From: Desulfobacteraceae bacterium
Lineage (GTDB): Bacteria > Desulfobacterota > DSM-4660 > Desulfatiglandales > Desulfatiglandaceae
Reading direction: 5' to 3'
NCBI GenBank assembly: GCA_030632525.1
Contig: DAOVUP010000092.1
Coordinates: 1-6,558 of the forward strand
Length of the DNA: 6,558 nt
The translations under genes and the position numbers were made by a program. Of the stretch, positions 1 through 5,445 are shown one piece after another. The stretch's first letter is position 1; every line of letters starts with the position of its first letter. The notes below the pieces were generated by a model that had not been told where the DNA came from, searched no databases, and saw only the letters and a program-made list of their open reading frames with translations.

Positions 1-326
1 ACATTGCCTATGTTTGTAGTTGTGAGGACTGAGGTAGAGTTCCATCCCACGGTATAACCATCAGGAGGTGAACTCTTTAAGGCTGAATACATGATTCCTC
101 CACCTGCACCAGGTTTGTTGATGGCGGCAAAGTTTTGCCCGAACGTCTTTTCACTGGCCTGGGCCAATGCCCTGCCCATGATATCTGCAGAACCTCCCGC
201 ACCAAATGGGATTAAAAATTTAGCAGCCTTTGAAGGATAATCAGCCCCAACTGCCGCTGAGTTGAAACCAAAGACAGCAATGACTAGGATAGCCGCGATT
301 CCAAAAGTGAATCTCATTTTTTCCAT
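1..326 (-). CDS. TTT-family (Bug/TctC-like) periplasmic substrate-binding protein, N-terminal part
   Basis: This is the first 108 codons of a gene that leaves the window at base 1. Residues 1-28 form a signal peptide: a short basic start (MEKMR), a hydrophobic core and an AVGA cleavage site just before DYPSK. The mature N-terminus has the family hallmark PFGAGGSADIMGR (40-52), followed by KPGAGGG (71-77) and SPPDGYT (86-92), all typical of tripartite tricarboxylate transporter binding proteins. These proteins bind carboxylates in the periplasm and deliver them to a TctA/TctB membrane pair, which would have to lie outside the window. The start at 326 is chosen because AAGGAGG (334-340) sits 7 bases upstream; the next ATG (317) has no such site. 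It is the last visible gene of the cluster, 78 bases after the TIM-barrel gene, so its ligand is probably the pathway substrate. The family call is firm; the ligand is unknown. Confidence 0.9.
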   Translation of the reverse strand, partial: MEKMRFTFGIAAILVIAVFGFNSAAVGADYPSKAAKFLIPFGAGGSADIMGRALAQASEKTFGQNFAAINKPGAGGGIMYSALKSSPPDGYTVGWNSTSVLTTTNIGN

Positions 327-333
327 TTTTATT

Positions 334-340
334 CCTCCTT
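334..340 (-). promoter_or_regulatory. Strong ribosome binding site of the TTT binding-protein gene
   Basis: AAGGAGG on the minus strand lies 7 bases before the ATG at 326. It fixes the start over the second in-frame ATG and predicts strong translation, as is common for abundant periplasmic binding proteins. Confidence 0.8.
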
Positions 341-404
341 TTTTTGGTTTGTGGTTTCATTCCGCTTTTTTAAGAAAGCAAAATATCTCTGAAAACGAGA
401 ATCT

Positions 405-1325
405 TTAGATACAGGCCCATGCCTCCTTTATGGTTCTTTTGGCGTTTGCAATAATGACTTCTGAAGTCTCCTCCGCCAGTAAAGGTCTGACTTCCACGCT
501 CATCACCGGTCTGTCCTCCGGATTGAGCAGCTTTAAATCCATCAGCAATCTGAAGTAGTCGCGCACATCTTCCGTATCCAACTCACCACCAGGAATTCCG
601 AATCGAGGTTGTAAATCTCCATATAGGGGATGGTTCCTGTCGCGGAACAGGCAGTTTCCGATATGAAAATGCATGGGATAATCTTTTACAAGAGGGATCG
701 CTTCTTCAGGTTTCTCATCCAGGAGGGGAAAATGTGACAGATCCGCCAGAACCCCGAAATTTTTAAATTCCGCGTGGACCTCTTTCGCGACATCCGCGGC
801 ATCTTTGAAATGACCGATAAGGAAACACTTGTCTATATCACGGTCGAATACCTTCATGAAAAGATCGATCTTCCCCCGTTTATTTGCATATTCACAGATC
901 TCCTTGAATGAATCGACAACGATCTTTTTCGCCTCCTCTCTCTTTTCATCTCCCGGATCTTTTCCGGAGAAAACCCTCACGCAGGAAGCCCCGAGGTCAA
1001 AGGCTTCATCGATACTGCTCCTCATCATGTCAAGGGCCTTTTTTCTCTCAACAGGATCGAATGCGTTAATGTTCAGTTTATTGCTGAACATCCTGGGTTG
1101 AGGGGCATAACATACCTCCATGTGAGAGGTCTCCAGTAATTTACGTGCCTCATTTCTCACTTTGACATCTTTCATCCATCCGACTTCCACAGCGGTCCAA
1201 AAATCATCCTCGACAAGCTTTCTTAAGGTCTCAACTATCGGCCCCTCTCCGCGGACCACTTCGGGAAAGGCCTTAAAATGAACGATCCCAGGTTTCATGT
1301 ATCGGTAGATAGAAAAATTTTCCAT
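405..1325 (-). CDS. Sugar phosphate isomerase/epimerase-like TIM-barrel protein (AP-endonuclease 2 / xylose isomerase-like fold)
   Basis: The protein has 306 residues, close to family length. Members isomerise, epimerise or occasionally decarboxylate keto-sugars and sugar acids with a divalent metal held at the barrel mouth. Recognisable segments are a VRVFSGKDPGDEK strand-loop (117-129), FDRDIDKCFLIG (160-171), LADLSHFPLL (193-202) with likely metal ligands D195 and H198, HFHIGNC (219-225) with H219 or H221, the loop PRFGIPGGE (240-248), and SVEVRP (276-281) with E278. The first ligand Glu, expected two residues before FDRD, appears to be Lys158. The start at 1325 is chosen because GAGGAGGAAGG lies 6-15 bases upstream; a GTG extension to 1367 has no ribosome site and runs through a hairpin. 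It follows the dehydrogenase by 89 bases and precedes the transporter gene. It is probably cytoplasmic. The exact reaction cannot be read from sequence; OtnI-like isomerase or OiaC-like decarboxylase roles are analogies only. Confidence 0.85.
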   Translation of the reverse strand: MENFSIYRYMKPGIVHFKAFPEVVRGEGPIVETLRKLVEDDFWTAVEVGWMKDVKVRNEARKLLETSHMEVCYAPQPRMFSNKLNINAFDPVERKKALDMMRSSIDEAFDLGASCVRVFSGKDPGDEKREEAKKIVVDSFKEICEYANKRGKIDLFMKVFDRDIDKCFLIGHFKDAADVAKEVHAEFKNFGVLADLSHFPLLDEKPEEAIPLVKDYPMHFHIGNCLFRDRNHPLYGDLQPRFGIPGGELDTEDVRDYFRLLMDLKLLNPEDRPVMSVEVRPLLAEETSEVIIANAKRTIKEAWACI

Positions 1326-1333
1326 TCCGCCTT

Positions 1334-1338
1334 CCTCC
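1334..1338 (-). promoter_or_regulatory. Start-deciding ribosome binding site of the TIM-barrel gene
   Basis: The core GGAGG, inside the longer purine run GAGGAGGAAGG, is 8 bases before the ATG at 1325. It supports this start over the GTG at 1367, which would add 14 residues with no similarity to the family N-terminus. Confidence 0.75.
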
Positions 1339-1352
1339 TCAATTTTAGATTC

Positions 1353-1373
1353 AAGCCGGTGTCTCACGGGCTT
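1353..1373. other. Intercistronic hairpin between dehydrogenase and TIM-barrel genes
   Basis: This 21-base inverted repeat has outer arms AAGCC/GGCTT and inner arms GTG/CAC around an AGA loop on the minus-strand RNA, interrupted by one C-C mismatch. That makes eight pairs in all. In the operon transcript it is not followed by a U-run, so it is not a terminator there and could affect RNA processing or stability. Read on the plus strand it is followed by TTTATT, which looks like a weak terminator against antisense transcription. The structure is seen in the sequence; the role is inferred. Confidence 0.4.
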
Positions 1374-1414
1374 TTATTAATATTTCACCAATGGCAACCG
1401 TTACACCTTCCTAC

Positions 1415-2509
1415 TCATGTCTTAACCACGACTTTGATGGCATCCTCGATCCTTTCCCGGGAATATTTAAAGGCGGTCGGGACCTCATCCAAAGAGAAAG
1501 TATGTGTGTGGATGATCGTGGCGTCAAACCGCTTCTGAGTCATAAAAGCAGAAGCCCGATGGGTGGCCCGCCGGCCCTCCCCCCGGATGCCGTAGACATA
1601 GATGTTGTTTCGGACAAGGTTCGCCAAATCCACAAGGGCCGGCTCTTGAGGAAATGCCGCCAGACATATGCGGCCCCCACGATTGACCATATGGGTTGCT
1701 TCGTTCAAGGCATTGGGCGCCCCCGAACATTCCAGGACATAATGGACACCCTTGCCGTTCGTGATGCGGTTTACCGCTTCGACAGGGTCCTCTTTTCGGA
1801 TATTCACCACGTGGTCCGCCCCAAGCTTTAGACCAAGTTCCAGGCGGGAATCCCGTGTACCCGTAAGGATCACGGGCTGGGCACCCAGGGCCTTGCCCAC
1901 GGCTACGCCCATCAGGCCTATGGGCCCCGGGCCGGTAACGACCAGGCCCTCCCCTGCAATAAGGCCCCCCAAGGCATCCAAGCCATACATGGCTGTCCCG
2001 GCTGTGACGATCAGGGTCGCCTCCTCGTCGCTCATGTCATCCGGCACGTGAATCAAGGTGTTGATGTGATTGACCGCATACTCCGCAAACCCTCCATCAG
2101 TCGTAAACCCGTTGGCGCGGTGTCCCTTGTCCTGGTCCCCGTAATTCATTCCATAGTTAAGACATGAGGTATACATGCCCATGCGGCATCTTTCACACCG
2201 ACCGCAACCGGCATGAATTTCCACCGCGACCCGGTCGCCGACCTTGTATTCATCCACACCGGCGCCGAGCTTAACCACCGTACCCATGTATTCATGGCCT
2301 GGCGTGAAGTTTTTATTGAATGGGAGACCCCCTTCAATCCAGGCGGGCAGTCCCTTGGTGATGATCTCCACGTCAGTACCGCAGATAGCGACTGCATCGA
2401 TATGAATCAAAACCTCTGCCGGGCCGGGCTCGGGTACGGGTTTCTCAGTAAGGATAAGCTCTTCCGGATCGCCCAATACCCATGCCTTCATGACCTCTGG
2501 TATGTCCAT
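1415..2509 (-). CDS. Zinc-dependent medium-chain alcohol/polyol dehydrogenase (threonine/sorbitol dehydrogenase type)
   Basis: This is a 364-residue cytoplasmic oxidoreductase of normal length, expected to oxidise a secondary alcohol of a polyol or sugar acid to a ketone (or the reverse). The catalytic zinc site is ICGTD with C43, plus GHEYMG (71-76) with H72 and E73. The structural zinc lobe has C102, C105, C108 and C116. The Rossmann fold begins with VVTGPGPIGLMG (190-201). After the second strand comes GTRDSR (217-222) where NAD enzymes usually carry an acidic residue; this resembles the GSR of NADP-dependent alcohol dehydrogenases and suggests NADP(H), as inference. The start at 2509 has AAGGAT 7 bases upstream. 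It lies 20 bases after the aldolase gene, which supports cotranscription. Its GC content (about 57% by hand count over 1441-2460) is well above the TIM-barrel gene (about 47% over 421-1020), so it may have a separate origin. The substrate is not determinable. Confidence 0.93.
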   Translation of the reverse strand: MDIPEVMKAWVLGDPEELILTEKPVPEPGPAEVLIHIDAVAICGTDVEIITKGLPAWIEGGLPFNKNFTPGHEYMGTVVKLGAGVDEYKVGDRVAVEIHAGCGRCERCRMGMYTSCLNYGMNYGDQDKGHRANGFTTDGGFAEYAVNHINTLIHVPDDMSDEEATLIVTAGTAMYGLDALGGLIAGEGLVVTGPGPIGLMGVAVGKALGAQPVILTGTRDSRLELGLKLGADHVVNIRKEDPVEAVNRITNGKGVHYVLECSGAPNALNEATHMVNRGGRICLAAFPQEPALVDLANLVRNNIYVYGIRGEGRRATHRASAFMTQKRFDATIIHTHTFSLDEVPTAFKYSRERIEDAIKVVVKT

Positions 2510-2529
2510 TCTTAATATCCTTTCTGACG

Positions 2530-3141
2530 CTAAGGTTTTCCTATGATATTTGACTCGATGAAAGCGATCTTAGCAGTAGCCTCAACAAGATCTGTGATAT
2601 AGAGTGCTGCCTTGAGATCGCCTCCCAGGGCAAGCACGCCGTGCTCCTTCATTAGAAAGGCTTTCACATCTCCGTGCTTTTTTAGAGCTTCTTTAACGTA
2701 TTCATGCAATTCAGAAGACCCGGGCGCCGCGCATTCTACCCACGGCACCTCTTTCAACACGACGCGGCTGGAGATAGTCACCAAAGGCAGAGGCCTTGCC
2801 TTGTTTGAATAGGCCGTTGCATAGGGCGGATGAAGATGGGCTACTGCATTAATTTCAGGCCGGAATTGGTAGGCAGCGATATGGAAGGTGGTTTCTTTTG
2901 AAGGCTTCAGCCCAAAAGGGGAATCTATAATCTCGCCTTCAAGGTCGACTGTAATGAGCGCTTCGGGTACCACGTCCAATAAAGACACAGCGGTCGGTGT
3001 CACGATGACCTGATTGGTATCATTTATTCTGGCGCTTATATTGCCTCCGGTACCGCTTATTAGGCCGCGATTAAACGCTCTTTTAGACACTAGGGCAATC
3101 TCTTCCTTTAACGATAAGATTTCGTCAGATTTGTTTGTCAT
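2530..3141 (-). CDS. Class II aldolase/adducin-family protein (L-fuculose-phosphate aldolase-like)
   Basis: This 203-residue single-domain protein has the usual length for FucA-type aldolases. The family uses zinc to cleave or epimerise phosphorylated ketoses, or to decarboxylate 3-oxo-tetronate 4-phosphate (OtnC branch). The phosphate loop is SGTGGNIS (29-36). The catalytic acid is probably E83 in KPSKETTFH, and zinc ligands are H102 and H104 in AHLHPP with H167 in MKEHGVL. FucA-type enzymes have PSSE where this one has PSKE, so a phosphate-contacting Ser is replaced by Lys82; this may mark a different subfamily and substrate. The start is the ATG at 3141, whose ATGA overlaps the stop of the Tm-1-like gene, implying translational coupling; AGAGAG about 8 bases upstream is a modest ribosome site. 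An upstream in-frame ATG at 3183 lies inside the preceding gene and adds a non-family tail. The family call is firm; the reaction is not. Confidence 0.92.
   Translation of the reverse strand: MTNKSDEILSLKEEIALVSKRAFNRGLISGTGGNISARINDTNQVIVTPTAVSLLDVVPEALITVDLEGEIIDSPFGLKPSKETTFHIAAYQFRPEINAVAHLHPPYATAYSNKARPLPLVTISSRVVLKEVPWVECAAPGSSELHEYVKEALKKHGDVKAFLMKEHGVLALGGDLKAALYITDLVEATAKIAFIESNIIGKP
3138..3141 (-). promoter_or_regulatory. ATGA stop/start overlap coupling the Tm-1-like and aldolase genes
   Basis: On the minus strand the four bases ATGA contain the ATG of the aldolase gene (3141-3139) and the TGA of the Tm-1-like gene (3140-3138). This arrangement normally allows terminating ribosomes to reinitiate, which ties the amounts of the two proteins together. 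Confidence 0.85.
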
Positions 3142-4370
3142 ATTTTTCTCTCTTTGGTTAGACCGATTAGGGCCTCGACACATCTCTCGGCAAAACGAGC
3201 GTCGTTTATATGGGCATCGACCTGCTCATATCCAATATCTTTTTTCAGGTGCCGCTTCAAATTGTTAAGTAATATTTTGTCACCATGAGGATCATGTAAA
3301 GGATGGCCTTCTCTGCCATGAATGGACCAACCTCTCATGGGAACCAGCACCATGGTTGGTCCTTTGGCATCATTCAATCTTTCAGCCATGACCTTACCTA
3401 TAGTAGCCATTTCCTTCCGCGATACCCGTACATTGGCGTTATACGGGTTATGCATATATATCTTTCTTCTCCTGAACCTGGCCGGAATCGATTCCATGGG
3501 ACCAAAAGCGAGATATTCCATCGCTCCTGTAGAGACGACCTGCGGAATACCTTTACGCCCGGCCGCAGTCATTCTGCCGGGCCGAACCGGCACATACGCC
3601 CCAACGCCTACGATCTCTTCGCTTAATTCGTGAGGGGTCAGATCCAGCAAATAATTTATAATACCCTCATCTATAAGTTCCTCCATCGCTGAACCACCGG
3701 CGCCCGAAGCGTGGAACGCTATGACCTCAAACCCTTTTTCGCGAAGAAGCGCCATAGCCCTTTCAACCGCGGGTTGTGTGTTCCCAAAAGCACTGATCGC
3801 AACGGTTCGTTCGCCTTTGGTCAAGGCCACTGCTTCTCCGCCATTGACCATACCCAATAATGCGGATGTGGCATTTTTTAGGATAGACCTTGCTACCGGA
3901 TTGGGGCCTCCCACAAGATCACTCACCGAGAACATCACGGCAATATCTTTGTTTCCCACATATGGGCGTATATCTCCTGAAGCGACGGTTGAAACCAGGA
4001 ACTTGGGGAAACCTATGGGAAGAGCCTTCATGGCCATGCCAGCCATAGCGGAACCTTGATTGCCGCCCAGTCCCAAGACGCCGTCCACTTTTCCGGCTTT
4101 CAGCAGTCCTGTGAGCAGGTTTGCGGCTCCCTCTCCCATGGCAGCCATAATCTCGTCTCTCTGCTTCCCTTTGAGGAGGCTCTCCAATCTGTGCCCCCCG
4201 CGTCGCGCAACTTCTTCGTTCGAATAATCAGGCTCAACAGTTGGCGGTCCTAACGGGGCAACATCAATAAGAATGGCAACATCGCCCTGGGCATCTAACA
4301 GCCGCTTGATATAGGCGGCCTCTTCCCCTTTTGTATCCAGAGTCGTAATGATGGCAATATTTTTCTTCAT
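3138..4370 (-). CDS. Tm-1-like ATP-binding protein (UPF0261 family)
   Basis: The protein has 410 residues, the normal UPF0261 length, and is probably cytoplasmic. The family is named for the N-terminal domain of tomato Tm-1, which binds ATP; the bacterial reaction is not established to my knowledge. Family landmarks are TLDTKGEEAAYIK (10-22), a glycine-rich loop LGLGGNQGSAMA (99-110), STVASGD (127-133), FSVSDLVGGPN (147-157), FHASGAGGSAMEELI (219-233) beginning the second domain, PQVVSTGAMEYLAFGP (276-291), HNPYN (307-311) and a C-terminal GREGHPLHDP (352-361). The start at 4370 places LDTKGEE at the expected distance; a GTG at 4433 would add 21 low-complexity Ser/Lys-rich residues. Unusually, no clear Shine-Dalgarno precedes the ATG. 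The TGA stop overlaps the aldolase ATG (ATGA), so the two proteins are probably made together. An ATP-dependent activation of the aldolase substrate is a plausible inference, because no known sugar-acid kinase is in the cluster. Confidence 0.93.
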   Translation of the reverse strand: MKKNIAIITTLDTKGEEAAYIKRLLDAQGDVAILIDVAPLGPPTVEPDYSNEEVARRGGHRLESLLKGKQRDEIMAAMGEGAANLLTGLLKAGKVDGVLGLGGNQGSAMAGMAMKALPIGFPKFLVSTVASGDIRPYVGNKDIAVMFSVSDLVGGPNPVARSILKNATSALLGMVNGGEAVALTKGERTVAISAFGNTQPAVERAMALLREKGFEVIAFHASGAGGSAMEELIDEGIINYLLDLTPHELSEEIVGVGAYVPVRPGRMTAAGRKGIPQVVSTGAMEYLAFGPMESIPARFRRRKIYMHNPYNANVRVSRKEMATIGKVMAERLNDAKGPTMVLVPMRGWSIHGREGHPLHDPHGDKILLNNLKRHLKKDIGYEQVDAHINDARFAERCVEALIGLTKERKI

Positions 4371-4477
4371 GATGCTACTGCCAGTAAATGACCTTGATGA
4401 CTTCTTTTCAGAAGAACTCTCACGGGAGGTCACTTATCGATATTAACAGACCATCCCCCCCGCGGCTAAAGGCAGTT
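4371..4477. other. Intercistronic region before the Tm-1-like gene with weak dyads
   Basis: These 107 bases separate the creatininase stop from the Tm-1-like start. In minus-strand order they hold a run of seven G (4455-4461), an imperfect dyad with GGTC/GACC and TTA/TAA arms (4428-4452), a five-pair hairpin CTTCT/AGAAG with a GAAA loop, and a TACTG/CAGTA repeat just before the ATG. No good promoter, operator copy, U-run terminator or Shine-Dalgarno is visible. Whether it is a 5' regulatory or processing segment cannot be decided. Confidence 0.3.
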
Positions 4478-5341
4478 CTAAGCCCTGTTTGTAAACAACC
4501 TCTTTTCGTGTGCAACCTTGATGTCAAACTTTTTGACTTCTTCAATGTACGCTGCAAGGGCCTCACCCGAGACTTGAAAGTATTTTTCACCTTTTTCTTT
4601 CGTCCCTCTAAAGGGATTTCCTATGGTGGCCGTGTCTGAGTATTCGTGATGCTCCATCGGAACCCATATATTTTCAGACCCAAGGAAGGTCACCTTGTCA
4701 GAACCGTCAGGCTTACTGAATTTGTCCCCCATCCATTTCGGGGCGTGGGTTCTGTCTTCCTGAGCTTTGTCCATATCAATAAGGGTCTCATCCCATGCCC
4801 AGACTGTGCTCGTTTCCAGTTCCCCCGCATGCCATCCCGGCGTCTCTTCGGGCGGTCCGTCCATGATGTCGTCGATTAAGGAATAGGTCCGCTCTGTGGG
4901 TGTCTTATACCAGCACACAAAACAATCTGTTTCGTATCTGATCCTGCGCAGCACATCATCAATGATTTTTGTATTGCTGCCATGATGGCTGACAAAAACG
5001 ATCTTGTTAAATCCGTGATATATCTGTGACATTGCCAACTCATAGACAATGGCGCGATAGGTTGCCCCTGAGAATGTCAAGGTCCCTGAGCCCTTACCCA
5101 CCTCTCCCATATGGTGGGGAGAGTAACCTACCGGTATTTCTGGTGTATAGACTGTCTTTGAAAGTTTAGCTGCGATGTGAACAACGCCCATCGTCGTCAT
5201 GGTATCGGTCCCCAATACGCAGTGGGACCCATGCTTTTCGGTTGAACCCATCGGGATGATGATGACATCATTTTCTTTCATTTGATCATTAACTTCATCA
5301 TAACTCATATTAAATATGTTCCATGATTTCCTTCTGGCCAT
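4478..5341 (-). CDS. Creatininase-family metallohydrolase
   Basis: This is a 287-residue cytoplasmic protein, slightly longer than creatininase. Family members hydrolyse cyclic or linear amides (creatinine, formamidopyrimidines) or process peptides (MftE), using a two-metal site. Likely ligands are E35 and H37 in PMGSTEKHGSH, D46 in LGTD, H120, and a Glu in HAGELETS (171-178, E174 or E176). The usual NGHGGN box reads SHHGSN (118-123): the ligand His is kept while its neighbours differ. The segment YSPHHMGEVGKGSGTLTF (73-90) matches the substrate-loop region where relatives read roughly HxxFPGTLTL. The start at 5341 has AAAGGAGAG (5348-5356) at good spacing. It is the first structural gene downstream of the regulator, with a repressor-type palindrome about 35 bases before its ATG. 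It is unlikely to be a true creatininase because the neighbours are sugar-type enzymes; opening an amide or lactone is the inferred role. Confidence 0.9.
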   Translation of the reverse strand: MARRKSWNIFNMSYDEVNDQMKENDVIIIPMGSTEKHGSHCVLGTDTMTTMGVVHIAAKLSKTVYTPEIPVGYSPHHMGEVGKGSGTLTFSGATYRAIVYELAMSQIYHGFNKIVFVSHHGSNTKIIDDVLRRIRYETDCFVCWYKTPTERTYSLIDDIMDGPPEETPGWHAGELETSTVWAWDETLIDMDKAQEDRTHAPKWMGDKFSKPDGSDKVTFLGSENIWVPMEHHEYSDTATIGNPFRGTKEKGEKYFQVSGEALAAYIEEVKKFDIKVAHEKRLFTNRA

Positions 5342-5347
5342 AATTAA

Positions 5348-5356
5348 CTCTCCTTT
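5348..5356 (-). promoter_or_regulatory. Ribosome binding site of the creatininase-family gene
   Basis: AAAGGAGAG on the minus strand, with core AGGAG 8 bases before the ATG at 5341. It is a strong site and supports this start as the first codon of the structural genes. Confidence 0.75.
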
Positions 5357-5375
5357 CGTTCATTTACAAATATTA

Positions 5376-5393
5376 ATGGAAAACCTTTTCCAT
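5376..5393. promoter_or_regulatory. Putative LacI-family operator upstream of the catabolic genes
   Basis: The 18-base dyad has perfect eight-base arms ATGGAAAA/TTTTCCAT around a central CC. Fifteen of the first sixteen bases match the palindrome in front of the regulator gene (6470-6485); the only difference is the centre (CC versus CG). It lies 34 bases before the creatininase ATG. A weak minus-strand promoter could surround it, with a TAATAT-like -10 at 5370-5375 and a TCAACA-like -35 at 5395-5400 at 19-base spacing, so the operator would fill the spacer. The dyad is clear; repression by the adjacent LacI protein is inferred. Confidence 0.72.
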
Positions 5394-5445
5394 GTGTTGA
5401 AAAAACTCGAAGATTGGTGGCTCAGACTATAATAAAAGTCAAGAT

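Noticed and set aside
371..386. GCTTT/AAAGC hairpin after the TIM-barrel gene as a rho-independent terminator
   Set aside because: A five-pair AT-rich stem with no U-run on the transcribed strand; the next gene probably continues the operon.
391..397. GAAAACG as a third operator copy before the TTT binding-protein gene
   Set aside because: Only one half-site matches; the other half (AGAATC in place of TTTTCC) does not, so it is likely chance in AT-rich DNA.
1391..1831. Plus-strand open frame of 146 codons, and other plus-strand frames across the window
   Set aside because: They lie opposite well-conserved minus-strand genes, have no family motifs or ribosome sites, and reflect the codon bias of the real genes.
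4371..4433. GTG extension of the Tm-1-like protein
   Set aside because: It adds a Ser/Lys-rich tail absent from the family, without a ribosome site.
4478..5341. Calling the hydrolase a true creatininase
   Set aside because: The metal-site box differs and there is no creatinase, sarcosine oxidase or other creatinine-degradation gene nearby.
5426..5442. TTGACT and TATAGT on the minus strand between the repressor and creatininase genes, as a promoter
   Set aside because: The two hexamers are only 5 bases apart, far from the 16-18 needed, so they cannot form one promoter.
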